NCBI GenBank assembly: GCA_015709205.1
Contig: JACCQO010000009.1
Span: 1-64,000, forward strand
Direction: 5' to 3'
DNA length: 64,000 bases
Origin: Desulfovibrionaceae bacterium
GTDB lineage: Bacteria > Desulfobacterota > Desulfovibrionia > Desulfovibrionales > Desulfovibrionaceae
Shown in pieces: positions 38,770-49,115 of this stretch; within the stretch, counting starts at the first letter, position 1; every line of letters begins with the position of its first letter. The notes under the pieces were generated by a model. The model did not search any database, had not been told where the DNA came from, and was given only the letters and a program-made list of their open reading frames with translations. Both the position numbers and the translations under genes were made by a program.

Positions 38770-40764
38770 ATGAAGCTCTCCATCCAATCCCTGACCAAGT
38801 CCTACGGCGACCGCGACCTGTTCGCGGACTTCTCCCTGGAGATCGACTCCGGAACGCGGCTGGCCGTGGTCGGGCCCAACGGCACGGGCAAGTCCACGCT
38901 GCTGCGCATCCTGGCGGGCGAAAGCGCGCCGGACGCGGGCCGCGTGGTCACGCAGCGCACCGCGCGCATCGGCTACGTGGCCCAGGAGTTGGCCGGGGAG
39001 GAGCTGGAGCGGTCCCTGGTGGCCTGGGTCATGGAGGTGCTGCCCTCCTGGGGCGACCTCTGGCGCGAATGGGATGCGGCCACGGCCGCGCACGACGAGG
39101 CCGCCCTGCGCCGCCTGGGCGCCAAGCAGGCCGAGCTGGAGCAGCTCTACGGCTACAACCCCGAGCACCGCGCCCATGCCGTGCTCTCGGGGTTGGGTTT
39201 CACGCCCGAGGTCCACGGCAACGCCGTGGGCTCGTTCTCCGGCGGCTGGCGCGAGCGCGCCAAGCTCGCGCGCGTGCTCGTGGCCGGGGCCGACGTGCTC
39301 CTGCTCGACGAGCCCACCAACCATCTGGACCTGGAGGCCATCGAGTGGCTGGAGCAGTTCCTGCTCGACTACCCGGGCGTGCTCGTGTTCGCGGCCCACG
39401 ACCGCGTGTTCATGAACAACGTGGGCACGCACGTGCTCTTTCTCGGCGGCACCAAGCCGCTCTTCCGCAAGGGGGCCTACGACGATTTCCTGGCCTGGCA
39501 GGCGGAAATGGACACGCAGCGCGCGCGCGAGGAAAAGCGGCTGGAGGACGAGCTGGCCAAGAAGATGGACTTCGTGCGCCGCTTTTCGGCCAAGGCCACC
39601 AAGGCGCGCCAGTCCCAGGCCAAGAAGAAGCAGGCCCAGAAGCTGGAGCGCCAGTTGGACGGCTACCGGCCGGAGAAGAAGCGCAAGACCCTGGCCTTTT
39701 CCTGGCCCGAGCCCGCGCGTTCGGAAAAGACCGTGCTCAGCGTGGTGGACCTGGACTTCGCCTACTCCGGCAAGCGGCTCTGGCCGCCGTTGTCCTTCAA
39801 CATCTACCGGGGCCAGCGCGTGGCCCTGGCCGGGCCCAACGGCTCGGGCAAGACCACGCTGCTCAAGCTGATCACCGGCGAGCTGGACCCGGCCTCCGGG
39901 CGCATCGACCTGGGCGCCAAGGTGGACGTGGCCTACTACAGCCAGCACCAGCTGGAGATCCTGGACCCGGCGCGGCCGACCCTGGCGGAGATCCGGCGGC
40001 TTTCGGACCCGCACACCACCGAGGAGGAGCTCATGAGCGTGCTCGGGCTCTTCCTCCTGGGGCAGGAATATTTCGACCGGCCCGTGTCCGCGCTCTCCGG
40101 CGGCGAGAAGAGCCGTCTGGTGCTGGCCACGCTGTTCCTGCGCCGGGCCAACTTTCTGGTGCTCGACGAGCCCACCAACCATCTGGACCTGGAGACGCGC
40201 GAGACGCTCATCGGCGCGCTGGAGCGCTTTCCCGGCACGATCCTGGTGGTGGCCCACGACCGCTGGCTGCTCCGGCGCGTGGCCGAGCAGGTCTGGGTGG
40301 TCGGCACCGGGGGCCTCACGGTGCACGAGGACGGCTGGGCGGGCTACGACCGGGCCCGTCACGCGGCGGACGCGCCGGAGGCGCCCGGCGCGGCGGGCGC
40401 GGGGTCCGGGTCCGGGGCCGGGGCGGCCGACGCGGGCCTTCGGCTGGACCGCGAGGCCCAGAAACGGCTCAAGCGCGAGCGCGCCGAGGAGCGCAACAAG
40501 ATCTACAAGGAGCTCAAGCCCAAGCAGGACGCCTACGCGGCCCTGGAGGCCGAGCTTACGGAACTTCTGGACGAACTGGGGGAGCTGGAGGCGACCCTGG
40601 CCAAGCCGGAAACCTACGCCGACTCCGCGCTGATGAGCGGGCTGCTGCAGACCTACCAGCGGCGCAAGGAGGCAAGCGAGGAACTGATGGAGAGGATGGA
40701 AGGCCTGGAAAAGGAACTCCGGGTCCTGGAGCAACGCCGCGCGGCCCTGGCCGGCGGCGAATGA
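38770..40764 (+). CDS. ABC-F family ATPase (Uup-like)
   Basis: A 664-residue soluble ABC-F protein with two ATPase cassettes and no membrane domain; such proteins act on ribosomes (translation factors or antibiotic protection). Cassette 1: GPNGTGKST, SFSGGWRERAKLARVL, LLLDEPTNHLDLE. Cassette 2: GPNGSGKTT, ALSGGEKSRLVLATLF, LVLDEPTNHLDLE. The charged linker between them (about 240-310) is the ABC-F arm region. The C-terminal 90 residues are a coiled coil (ABC_tran_CTD type, as in Uup). Start ATG 38770 matches the family N-terminus, yet lies right after the leuB terminator without a ribosome site. Confidence 0.9.
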   Translation: MKLSIQSLTKSYGDRDLFADFSLEIDSGTRLAVVGPNGTGKSTLLRILAGESAPDAGRVVTQRTARIGYVAQELAGEELERSLVAWVMEVLPSWGDLWREWDAATAAHDEAALRRLGAKQAELEQLYGYNPEHRAHAVLSGLGFTPEVHGNAVGSFSGGWRERAKLARVLVAGADVLLLDEPTNHLDLEAIEWLEQFLLDYPGVLVFAAHDRVFMNNVGTHVLFLGGTKPLFRKGAYDDFLAWQAEMDTQRAREEKRLEDELAKKMDFVRRFSAKATKARQSQAKKKQAQKLERQLDGYRPEKKRKTLAFSWPEPARSEKTVLSVVDLDFAYSGKRLWPPLSFNIYRGQRVALAGPNGSGKTTLLKLITGELDPASGRIDLGAKVDVAYYSQHQLEILDPARPTLAEIRRLSDPHTTEEELMSVLGLFLLGQEYFDRPVSALSGGEKSRLVLATLFLRRANFLVLDEPTNHLDLETRETLIGALERFPGTILVVAHDRWLLRRVAEQVWVVGTGGLTVHEDGWAGYDRARHAADAPEAPGAAGAGSGSGAGAADAGLRLDREAQKRLKRERAEERNKIYKELKPKQDAYAALEAELTELLDELGELEATLAKPETYADSALMSGLLQTYQRRKEASEELMERMEGLEKELRVLEQRRAALAGGE

Positions 40765-40780
40765 AACCATGGAGGGTGAC

Positions 40781-41368
40781 GTGCGACGTATTTGCGTGTT
40801 TCTGGGTTCCAACTACGGAACCCTGCCGGAATATACCGAGGCCGCGCGCGGCCTGGGCCGCGAACTGGCGCGGCGCGGGCTGGGGCTGGTCTACGGCGGG
40901 GCCTGCGTGGGCCTCATGGGCGAGCTGGCCGACGCCGCGCTCGGCGCGGGCGGCGAGGTCACGGGCGTGATGCCCCGCGCCCTGGTGGACAAGGAGCTGG
41001 CCCACACCGGGCTGACCGACCTGCGCGTGGTCGAGACCATGCACGAGCGCAAGGCGCTCATGGCCGAGCTGGCCGACGGGTTCGTGGCCATGCCCGGCGG
41101 CCTGGGCACCCTGGAGGAGATCTTCGAGGTGCTCACCTGGGCCCAGCTCGGGTTCCACGGCAAGCCCTGCGGCCTGCTCGACGTGCGCGGCTACTACCGC
41201 TCCCTGGCCCTGTTCCTGGACCACATCACGGGCCAAGGGTTCGTGATGCCCGCGCACCGGGAGATGATCCTGGTGGACGAGGATCCGGGGCTGCTCCTGG
41301 AGCGCTTTGCGCGCTACCGCCCCGTGGTCCGCGACAAGTGGGCCCTGCGGCCGCGCGGCGCGGCCTAG
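40781..41368 (+). CDS. LOG family nucleoside 5'-monophosphate phosphoribohydrolase
   Basis: A 195-residue member of the LOG/TIGR00730 family, which releases the base from cytokinin riboside or nucleoside monophosphates. The family signature PGGLGTLEEIFEVLTW is complete, as is the N-terminal VFLGSN and YGGACVGLMG. GTG 40781 is chosen because GGAGG ends five bases before it; ATG 40769, overlapping that ribosome site, is a possible longer start. It begins 16 bases after the ABC-F stop, so the two are probably cotranscribed. Confidence 0.9.
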   Translation: MRRICVFLGSNYGTLPEYTEAARGLGRELARRGLGLVYGGACVGLMGELADAALGAGGEVTGVMPRALVDKELAHTGLTDLRVVETMHERKALMAELADGFVAMPGGLGTLEEIFEVLTWAQLGFHGKPCGLLDVRGYYRSLALFLDHITGQGFVMPAHREMILVDEDPGLLLERFARYRPVVRDKWALRPRGAA

Positions 41369-41474
41369 GCCCGCGGCGGCGGGCGCGTCCTTTCGCCGGA
41401 CGGGCCGGAAGGCGGGCCGGAAACGTCCCGTCCGGCCTTGCCAAAGTTGCCCGCATGGGCCAAAGCTAACCGCC

Positions 41475-41957
41475 ATGAAGAATTCCGCTTCCCCGGCCTG
41501 CGCCGGGCCCGGTGCCGGACCCGATGCCGGAAACCGGCCGACCATGACCCGGCCGAAACCTCCCATGGAGGTCGCGGCCGGGATCCTCTGGCGGGGCGGC
41601 CGGTTCCTGGGCGTGGAGCGCCCCCCGGGCACGCGCCACGCCGGATTCTGGGAGTTTCCCGGCGGCAAGCTGGAGCCCGGCGAGGCGGCCGACGCGGCCC
41701 TGGCGCGCGAACTGGACGAGGAACTGGGCGTCACGGATGCGCGCCCGGAGTTCTGGCGGCGCGTGGTGCACGACTACCCGGAGTTCCGGGTGCATCTGCA
41801 TTTCTTCCACGTGCGCGCCTTCACGGGCGAGCCCCGGCCGCGCGAGGGCCAGCGCCTGCAGTGGCTGACCCCGGCCGAGGCCCTGGAAAAGCCGTTTCTT
41901 CCGGCCGACGAGGATGTGGTCCGGGCCCTGGGCGAATGCGCCGGGCCCGACGCCTGA
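41475..41957 (+). CDS. mutT: MutT-type Nudix hydrolase
   Basis: A Nudix hydrolase of 160 residues. The Nudix box is perfect: GGKLEPGEAADAALARELDE followed by ELGV, which fits GX5EX7REUXEEXGU. RHAGFWEFPGG and the C-terminal WLTPAEALEKPFLPADEDVV are like MutT, which removes 8-oxo-dGTP from the nucleotide pool. The N-terminus is uncertain: ATG 41475 adds a Pro/Ala-rich stretch; ATG 41544 or 41565 would start at the domain itself. No strong ribosome site helps to decide. Confidence 0.88.
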   Translation: MKNSASPACAGPGAGPDAGNRPTMTRPKPPMEVAAGILWRGGRFLGVERPPGTRHAGFWEFPGGKLEPGEAADAALARELDEELGVTDARPEFWRRVVHDYPEFRVHLHFFHVRAFTGEPRPREGQRLQWLTPAEALEKPFLPADEDVVRALGECAGPDA

Positions 41958-42077
41958 CGCGTGCCCCGGCCCGCGTCCGGCCCGCGTCCGGCCCGCGCTC
42001 GGCCCTGGACCCGACGAACGAACGACGACCATCGCGGCGGCCCGTCCGCCGCGCCGACGACCACAGCAGGAGACCAG

Positions 42078-42968
42078 ATGCGCATCATCGACAAGATCAA
42101 CAAGAGCGAACAGTTCTTCTCCATCGAATTCTTTCCGCCCAAGGAAAGGGACAAGTGGCCGCGATTCTTCGAGATCGCCGAGAAGCTCAAGGCCGTGCGC
42201 CCGCTCTTCGCCTCCGTGACCTACGGCGCGGGCGGCTCCACGCGCGACCACACCCTGGAGATCGTGGCCCGGCTCAAGGCCGAACTGGGGCTGGAGCCCA
42301 TGGCCCACCTGACCTGCGTGGGCGCGGAGGAGGGCTACATCCGGTCCTTCCTGGCGGCCCTGCGCGCGGCGGACGTGGACAACGTCCTGGCCCTGCGCGG
42401 CGACCCGCCCAAGGGCGAGGAGTGCTTCATTCCGGCGGACGCGCGCTTCCGCCACGCCTCGGACCTGGTCTCCTTCATCCGCGAGGCCCAGCCGGAGCTG
42501 GGCGTGGGCGTGGCCGGGTATCCGGAGGTGCACCCCGAGGCCGGGGACGCGGAATCGGACATGTGGTTCCTGCGCGCCAAGCTGGACAAGGGTGCGGACT
42601 TCGTGGTCACGCAGCTCTTCTTCGACAACGACAAGTACTTCGGGTTCGTGAACGCGGCGCGCGCCTCGGGCATCGGCAAGCCGATCCTGCCGGGTATCCT
42701 GCCGATCCTCTCCAAGGCCGGGGTGGAGCGCATCGTCTCCATGTGCGGCGCATCCATGCCCGCGGACCTGCTCGCGGCCATCGACGCGGCCGACGCGCGC
42801 GGCGGGGCCGAGGCCGTGCGCGCGGTGGGCGTGGCCCACGCCCGCGCGCAGATCGAGGACCTGCTGGCGCGCGGCGTGCCCGGCGTGCACCTCTACACCC
42901 TGAACAGCGACGTGATGCTGGAGATCGTGCACGGCCTGGCCCCGTGCTCCCGGCCCCGCGTGGCCTGA
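42078..42968 (+). CDS. metF: Methylenetetrahydrofolate reductase
   Basis: Flavin enzyme reducing 5,10-methylene- to 5,10-methyl-tetrahydrofolate for methionine synthesis or the acetyl-CoA pathway. The 296-residue protein has SIEFFPPKE with the catalytic Glu near the N-terminus, SVTYGAGGSTRDHT, VLALRGDPPKG, GVAGYPEVHPEA, FVVTQLFFDN and PGILPIL, all canonical. AGGAG lies six bases before ATG 42078. A short duplicated GCCCGCGTCCG motif fills the upstream spacer. It converges with the HD-GYP gene over a shared terminator. Confidence 0.95.
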   Translation: MRIIDKINKSEQFFSIEFFPPKERDKWPRFFEIAEKLKAVRPLFASVTYGAGGSTRDHTLEIVARLKAELGLEPMAHLTCVGAEEGYIRSFLAALRAADVDNVLALRGDPPKGEECFIPADARFRHASDLVSFIREAQPELGVGVAGYPEVHPEAGDAESDMWFLRAKLDKGADFVVTQLFFDNDKYFGFVNAARASGIGKPILPGILPILSKAGVERIVSMCGASMPADLLAAIDAADARGGAEAVRAVGVAHARAQIEDLLARGVPGVHLYTLNSDVMLEIVHGLAPCSRPRVA

Positions 42969-42988
42969 TCCCGCTTCGCGGCCCTCGG

Positions 42989-43039
42989 AAAAAAGCACGC
43001 CGCCCCGGGTGTCCGATGGGACGCCCGGGGCGGCTTTTT
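42989..43039. terminator. Bidirectional terminator between metF and the HD-GYP gene
   Basis: A 16-bp stem (42999-43014 with 43019-43034, one G-U pair, GATG loop). On the plus strand five T follow at once (43035-43039); on the minus strand six T follow after four bases (42989-42994). It serves both convergent genes. Confidence 0.9.
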
Positions 43040-43066
43040 CGTCAGGGAAGGGGAGCGGCGGGGTCC

Positions 43067-44320
43067 CTACTTGATGATCTCGTCGTGCCGCACGCCGCCT
43101 TCCTCGCGGAACTTTTCGCGGATGGCCGTGATCACGTCGAAGATATCCAGGAAGGCGTCCACCACCTCGGGGTCGAAGTGCTCCCCCTTTTCCTCGCGGA
43201 GCAGGTCCAGGATCTTCTCGTCGCTCCATTCGGCCTTGTAGGAGCGGCGCGAGCACAGGGCGTCGAACACGTCGGCCAGGGCCACGAAGCGCGCGGCCAG
43301 CGGGATCTCCTCGCCGCGCTTGGGCACGCCCAGGGCCACGTCCTCCGCGCCCAGGTCCGGAATGGCCCCGGGATAGCCCTTGCCGTTCCACTTCTCGTGG
43401 TGGTTCAGCGCGATCTCGCGGCTCATGGCGTCCAGCTCCGAGGTGGCGTTCAGGAACAGCCGCGCGCCGTTGACCGTGTGCAGCTTCATGGTCGCGAACT
43501 CCTCGTCCGTGAGCTTGCCGGGCTTCTTGAGGATCAGGTCCGACACGCCGACCTTGCCCACGTCGTGGAGCATGGCCGCCACGCGCAAGAGGTCGCGGTA
43601 GCGCTTGATCTCCTTGCGGTCGATACCGCGCGTGCGCGCCCAGCGGTCGTAGATCTCCGCCGAATACGCGCCCACGCGCTGCACGTGGGCCCCGGTCTCC
43701 GAGGGGTCGCGCATCTCGGCCATCTGCATCATGCGCAGGATCAGTTCCCGGGTCATGATGCCGCGCTCGATGGCCACCGAGGCGTTGTTGGCGAGCAGCG
43801 GCAGGTACGTGCGCGCCTCGTCGGAAAAGGGCCCGGACGCGCCGCTTGCGTCCTTGGAGTTGATCAGCTGCATCACGCCCACGATGCGCGCCTGGGAGCT
43901 CTTGACCGGAATGGTCAGGATCGAGCGTGTGCGGTAGCCGGTCCTCTCGTCGAAGGAGCGGTTGAAGGAAAAGGGCAGGGCCGGGTCCAGGTCGTAGGCG
44001 TCGTCGATGGCCAGGAGCTCGCCGGTCTTGGCCACGTAGCCCACGATGGAGTGCTCGTTCACGTCCACGGTCATGGTCATGTAGACGTGCTTGTTGGCCT
44101 CGTCCCTGAAGAGCGTGTCGTTGTGCACGTAGCTGAAGTGCAGGGCGTCGTCCTTGAGCAGGAAGATGGTTCCGGCGTCGGCTCCGGACAGGCGCCGCGA
44201 TTCCGTGAGGATGCGGTCGAGGATGGCGTCCACGTCCTTGAGGTCGTTGAGGCGCTCCGAGACCCGCAGGATGTCGGTGACGATTTCCACGGGCTGGCCG
44301 CAGGTGCACGGATCGGGCAT
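43067..44320 (-). CDS. GAF and HD-GYP domain phosphodiesterase
   Basis: A 417-residue protein likely to break down cyclic-di-GMP. A GAF domain spans about residues 25-185. The HD-GYP domain begins near 195: the metal motif HDVGKVGVSD, then ALNHHEKWNGKGYPG, which carries the GYP signature, and LAARFVALADVFDALCSRRSYK. All key residues of an active HD-GYP are present. AAGGAG lies seven bases before ATG 44320. There is no receiver or membrane segment; the GAF domain presumably senses a small ligand. It opposes the diguanylate cyclase at 11498 in function. Confidence 0.93.
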   Translation of the reverse strand: MPDPCTCGQPVEIVTDILRVSERLNDLKDVDAILDRILTESRRLSGADAGTIFLLKDDALHFSYVHNDTLFRDEANKHVYMTMTVDVNEHSIVGYVAKTGELLAIDDAYDLDPALPFSFNRSFDERTGYRTRSILTIPVKSSQARIVGVMQLINSKDASGASGPFSDEARTYLPLLANNASVAIERGIMTRELILRMMQMAEMRDPSETGAHVQRVGAYSAEIYDRWARTRGIDRKEIKRYRDLLRVAAMLHDVGKVGVSDLILKKPGKLTDEEFATMKLHTVNGARLFLNATSELDAMSREIALNHHEKWNGKGYPGAIPDLGAEDVALGVPKRGEEIPLAARFVALADVFDALCSRRSYKAEWSDEKILDLLREEKGEHFDPEVVDAFLDIFDVITAIREKFREEGGVRHDEIIK

Positions 44321-44546
44321 GGGCGCTCCTTTCGTTGCGGTTCGGCTCGGCTGCCGGAAGAGGGGTTCCCCTTCTCGAATATAGCCGCTTTCGCCTTCCG
44401 GTCAATGCCGGGCCCCCCGGAGGGAGGCGCGCCGGGCCGGTCGCCCGGACGTTCGGGCGGGCCGCAAGGTCTTGCCCGTGCACGGCGAATCTGTCACTAT
44501 CCACGTCGCCTTTGTTTCCACCGACAAAACAGCAAGGAGCTTACCC

Positions 44547-45605
<1,059 letters not shown>

Positions 45606-45621
45606 GCCCGGGAGGCGGAAC

Positions 45622-46563
45622 GTGACGCAGATCGTGGATCGCGAAGAGTACCTCCGGCTCATGCTGGAGGCCCCGAGGCCGGGCGGGGAGAAGTTCCTGG
45701 CATTCTACGAGCACCGCATCGGGGCCATCTGCACCGATCCGGCGCTGATGCTCCTGCCCTGGGACGACCACATCGTGCACCGGGGCGACGGCGTGTTCGA
45801 GGTCATGAAGTTCCGGCAGCGGCGCATCTACCAGGTGGACGCGCACCTGGCGCGCATGGAGCGCTCGTCCAAGTCCATCTACCTGAACCCGCCCATGCCC
45901 TGGGACCGGGTGCGCGAGATCATGGTCGAGGTCTGCCGCGCCGCGGACCGCGACAACGGCTCCCTCAAGCTCATGCTCGGGCGCGGAGCGGGCGGTTTCG
46001 GCATCGACCCTGCCGAGTGCCCGACCTCCTCGTTCTACATCGCGGCCTACAGCGCGGCCTCCAAGCCCGAGACCATGTACGAGCAGGGCGCCACGGCGAT
46101 CACCAGCTCCATCCCGGCCAAGCAGAGCTACATCGCCAAGATCAAGTCCATGAACTACCTGCCGAACATGCTCATCAAGCGCGAGGCCTCGGACAGGGGC
46201 GTGGACTTCGCCTTCTGCTTCGACGACAAGGGCTTCCTGGCCGAGGGCTCCATCGAGAACGTCGTGCTCGTGGACGCATCCGGGGCCGTGGTCGTGCCCG
46301 AGCTGACCAACGCGCTCACGGGCACCACGCTGATGCGCGCCCTGGAGCTGATCAAGGACGAGGTCTCGATCTTCTTCCGCCCCATCCGGGAGGAGGAGAT
46401 CTACGGCGCGCGCGAACTGATGGTCCTGGGCACCACCCTGGACGCCCTGCCCATCGTGCGCTTCAATTCCAAGCCCATCCACGACGCCCGGCCCGGGCCC
46501 GTGGCGCGCAGGTTGCGCGAACTGCTGACGCAGGACCTGCTGGAGAACGGGCTCGCGTTCTGA
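45622..46563 (+). CDS. Class IV aminotransferase (D-amino acid/branched-chain type)
   Basis: A 313-residue pyridoxal-phosphate fold-type IV enzyme. The catalytic Lys175 lies in AKIKSMNYLPNMLIKREA, closely resembling D-amino acid transaminase and its relatives (IlvE, PabC). Other landmarks are HRGDGVFEVMKF and the phosphate-binding LAEGSIENVV and TGTTLMRAL. The sequence alone does not separate branched-chain, D-amino-acid and lyase activity. The start is GTG 45622 with GGAGG five to six bases upstream, just after asd. A terminator at 46572 ends the operon. Confidence 0.87.
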   Translation: MTQIVDREEYLRLMLEAPRPGGEKFLAFYEHRIGAICTDPALMLLPWDDHIVHRGDGVFEVMKFRQRRIYQVDAHLARMERSSKSIYLNPPMPWDRVREIMVEVCRAADRDNGSLKLMLGRGAGGFGIDPAECPTSSFYIAAYSAASKPETMYEQGATAITSSIPAKQSYIAKIKSMNYLPNMLIKREASDRGVDFAFCFDDKGFLAEGSIENVVLVDASGAVVVPELTNALTGTTLMRALELIKDEVSIFFRPIREEEIYGARELMVLGTTLDALPIVRFNSKPIHDARPGPVARRLRELLTQDLLENGLAF

Positions 46564-46571
46564 GTCTCGAC

Positions 46572-46594
46572 GGGGGCCGCACGGCCCCCTTTTT
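46572..46594 (+). terminator. Intrinsic terminator after the aminotransferase gene
   Basis: A 7-bp all-GC stem (46572-46578 with 46583-46589) with a four-base loop and five T (46590-46594), nine bases after the stop. Confidence 0.85.
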
Positions 46595-46673
46595 CGTACC
46601 CGCGCGGGCGGGGCCGTCTGGAGCTTCGGACGGCGGGGAGGAAGGTGCCGGTCGGGAACCGGCGGAACGGACC

Positions 46674-47732
46674 ATGCGCATACTGCTTCTGGATTTCGGA
46701 ACCGGCTTTCGCGGCGGCCAGCGCCAGGTGCTCTACCTGGCGCGGCGGCTGGCCGAGGCCGACGGGTTCGAGCCCGTGCTCGGCGCGCCGCGCTCCGGCG
46801 ACCTGCTGGCCCGCGCGCGGGAGGCGGGCGTGGAGACCGTGCCCCTGGCCGGACGCCACGTCTGGGACCCGCGCGTGCTCGCGGCCCTGCACCTGGCCCA
46901 CCGCCGCGCGCCCGCGCGCGTGATCCATACCAACGACGCCAAGAGCGCGGCCCTGGGCGCACTGGTCAAGCGCGTGCGCGGCGCCGCCGTGGCCCTGGTG
47001 CACACGCGGCGGGTGTCCTATGCCCTGCGCCGGGCCACGGCGGGCAAGTACCGCGTGGCCGACCGTGTGGTGGCCGTGAGCCGGGAGATCGCCGAGACCG
47101 TGCAGGCCGCGGGCGTGCTCCCCGAGCGCGTGGAGGTGGTCCATTCGGGCATCGACCCGGCGGGCTATCCGCGCGCGCGGGAGCGCGGCGCGCGGCTGAC
47201 CTTCGGGATGGTCGGCGCGCTCACGCCCCAGAAGGGCCACGCCGTGTTCCTGCGCGCCCTGGCCGAACTGGCCCGGCGCGGCGGAGCGGGCGACTGGGAC
47301 GCGCTGGTCGTGGGCGACGGCCCGTTGCGCGGCGAGATGATCGAGCTGGCGCGCACCCTGGGGCTGTCGGACCGGGTGCGCTTCGCGGGCTTCGTGGAGA
47401 GCCGCGAGGCCCTGGCGGCCATGGACGTGCTCTGCGTGCCGTCCGTGGACGGCGAGGGCTCCAGCGGCGCGATCAAGGAGGGCTGGGTCACGGGGCTGCC
47501 CGTGGTCTGCTCGGACCTGGCCTCCAACCTGGAGCTGGTCGAGCCGGGCGTCAGCGGCCTGGCCTTTGCCCGGGGCGACGCCGAGGGGCTGGCCGACGGC
47601 CTGGCGCGCGTGTGCCTGGACGCCGGGTTGGCCGAGCGGCTGGCCCGGGCCGGGGCCGGGCGCGCGCGGGCCTTCACGGACGAGGCCATGGCCGCGCGCT
47701 ACATGGCCATCTACCGCGAGATCGCGGGCTGA
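46674..47732 (+). CDS. GT4-type glycosyltransferase
   Basis: A 352-residue GT-B fold glycosyltransferase. The N-terminal half has the GGQRQ loop near residue 15 typical of family 1/4 enzymes. The C-terminal half has VVHSGIDP, MVGALTPQKGHAVFLRA, VGDGPLRGEM and the EGSSGAIKEGWVTGLPVV region (EX7E). Donor and acceptor are unknown; an envelope polysaccharide or lipopolysaccharide role is likely. ATG 46674 is used, with no strong ribosome site. Confidence 0.88.
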   Translation: MRILLLDFGTGFRGGQRQVLYLARRLAEADGFEPVLGAPRSGDLLARAREAGVETVPLAGRHVWDPRVLAALHLAHRRAPARVIHTNDAKSAALGALVKRVRGAAVALVHTRRVSYALRRATAGKYRVADRVVAVSREIAETVQAAGVLPERVEVVHSGIDPAGYPRARERGARLTFGMVGALTPQKGHAVFLRALAELARRGGAGDWDALVVGDGPLRGEMIELARTLGLSDRVRFAGFVESREALAAMDVLCVPSVDGEGSSGAIKEGWVTGLPVVCSDLASNLELVEPGVSGLAFARGDAEGLADGLARVCLDAGLAERLARAGAGRARAFTDEAMAARYMAIYREIAG

Positions 47733-47784
47733 GCCGTTTCCGCCGCTTCTTTTCGGCCGTCCTCTTTCCTGCTTCGTGCGACAA

Positions 47785-47825
47785 TAAAACGGGCCGCCCC
47801 GTGCGGGGCGGCCCGTCGTGTTTTT
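47785..47825. terminator. Bidirectional terminator between glycosyltransferase and Tim44-like genes
   Basis: A perfect 12-bp stem (47789-47800 with 47805-47816, GTGC loop). On the minus strand it runs straight into TTTATT; on the plus strand five T (47821-47825) follow after four bases. It serves two convergent genes. Confidence 0.9.
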
Positions 47826-47841
47826 CGCCAAGGTGCGGCGG

Positions 47842-48897
47842 CTACTGCACCTGTTGGATGCCGTCCAGCCGCCAGGATGGATCCTGCTCGGCTTCGTCGC
47901 GCACGAAGTGCCAGACCTCGCGCACGTCCTCGGGGCCCTGGGGGTTGGAGGTTTCGCGCAGGAGCACGTCGTAGTAGACCGCGGCGCGCGTTTCCTGGCC
48001 CTCCTGGGTCACTTCCATGAGCCGGGCGTTGAGCGTGAGCACCTCCACGGACGCGGGATTCGGGTCCTGGCGCATCTGGCTCTCGATCTCCGCGAGCACG
48101 GGTTCGGTGGCGAACTGGCGGATGTCCTCCAGGTCGCGTTCGGCCCAGGACTCCTGCAGCCGCGTGAAGCACATCTTGGCCCCCTCCAGGAACTCGTCGG
48201 CGTCGAACCCCTCGGGCACGGAGATGCTCGGGCCCGCGCCGGGCGCGGCGGCCGATCCGGCTGAAGGTCCGGCGGCCGATCCGGCCGAAGGCCCGGCAGT
48301 GCGGGGCTCGCGCGCCGGGCGCGTGCGCACGGCCTCCCAGGCGGCCTCGGCGCGGCGGTAGGCGTCCGACGCGTGGCGCGGGTCCGTGGCCTCGGCGTCA
48401 TGACCGGAGCCGGAGCCGGGTGTGGAGCGGCTCGGGTCCTCGCGGTCCTGGCTCCAGCCACGCTGCTCGGGCTGGACGTCGTAGGGCTCGTCCTCCCGCG
48501 CGCCGGGGGCCGTGGGCCCGCGGTAGCGGCGGCCCCGGAGCAGGCGCATGAGCAGGAAGATGCCCAGGCCGATGAGGATGAAGTCGAAGAGGTTGATGCC
48601 CATGAAGGGGCCTCCGAAGAAGAGCGAACCGATCAGCCCGCCCATGAGCAGGCCGCCGAACAGCCCGCCGAAGCCGGGCCGCCGCATGCCCGTGCCCATG
48701 GCGTTGCCGGGGGTCGTGGTGCGCTGGGTGCCGTAGCTCTGCATGGGCGAGGGCCGCGGGGCCGGGCGCGAGAACATGGGCCGCGAGCCGAAGGAACGTC
48801 CGCCGCCGATGCGCGCGTCCGCGTTGTCCGCGGCGCCGAGCAGCAGGAGCCCGGCCAGGGTCAGGCACAGGGCGAGGGACAGGGTGAGAATCTTCAT
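47842..48897 (-). CDS. Tim44-like domain exported or membrane protein
   Basis: A 351-residue protein. A signal peptide or anchor covers residues 1-28 (ending AADNADA), followed by an Arg/Gly/Met-rich stretch, a Gly-rich hydrophobic region (FGGLFGGLLMGGLIGSLFFGG) and a second membrane helix (FDFILIGLGIFLLMRLL). After a long acidic and repeat-bearing linker (AGPSAGSA units) the C-terminal 125 residues (from SVPEGFDADEFLEGAKMCF) form a Tim44-like domain. In bacteria this family is uncharacterised. CAGGAG lies seven bases before ATG 48897. Confidence 0.85.
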   Translation of the reverse strand: MKILTLSLALCLTLAGLLLLGAADNADARIGGGRSFGSRPMFSRPAPRPSPMQSYGTQRTTTPGNAMGTGMRRPGFGGLFGGLLMGGLIGSLFFGGPFMGINLFDFILIGLGIFLLMRLLRGRRYRGPTAPGAREDEPYDVQPEQRGWSQDREDPSRSTPGSGSGHDAEATDPRHASDAYRRAEAAWEAVRTRPAREPRTAGPSAGSAAGPSAGSAAAPGAGPSISVPEGFDADEFLEGAKMCFTRLQESWAERDLEDIRQFATEPVLAEIESQMRQDPNPASVEVLTLNARLMEVTQEGQETRAAVYYDVLLRETSNPQGPEDVREVWHFVRDEAEQDPSWRLDGIQQVQ

Positions 48898-49115
48898 GCG
48901 TGCTCCTGGGGAAAAGATGGCCGCATTGTTATCGACGCGGGCAGGGCCGTCAAGGCCGGATGCCCCCGACGCATGCGCGGCGGGCCGGAACGCGGGCGCG
49001 GGCCGGCCATGGAGGGGCGGTAGGGCGAAGGGGAAGGAACGCGGGCGGGCCGCGTCCACGCCGGAAGTCCGCACGGCGCCGGGGGGAAACGCCGGGCGGG
49101 AAAGCGGTGCGCGGC

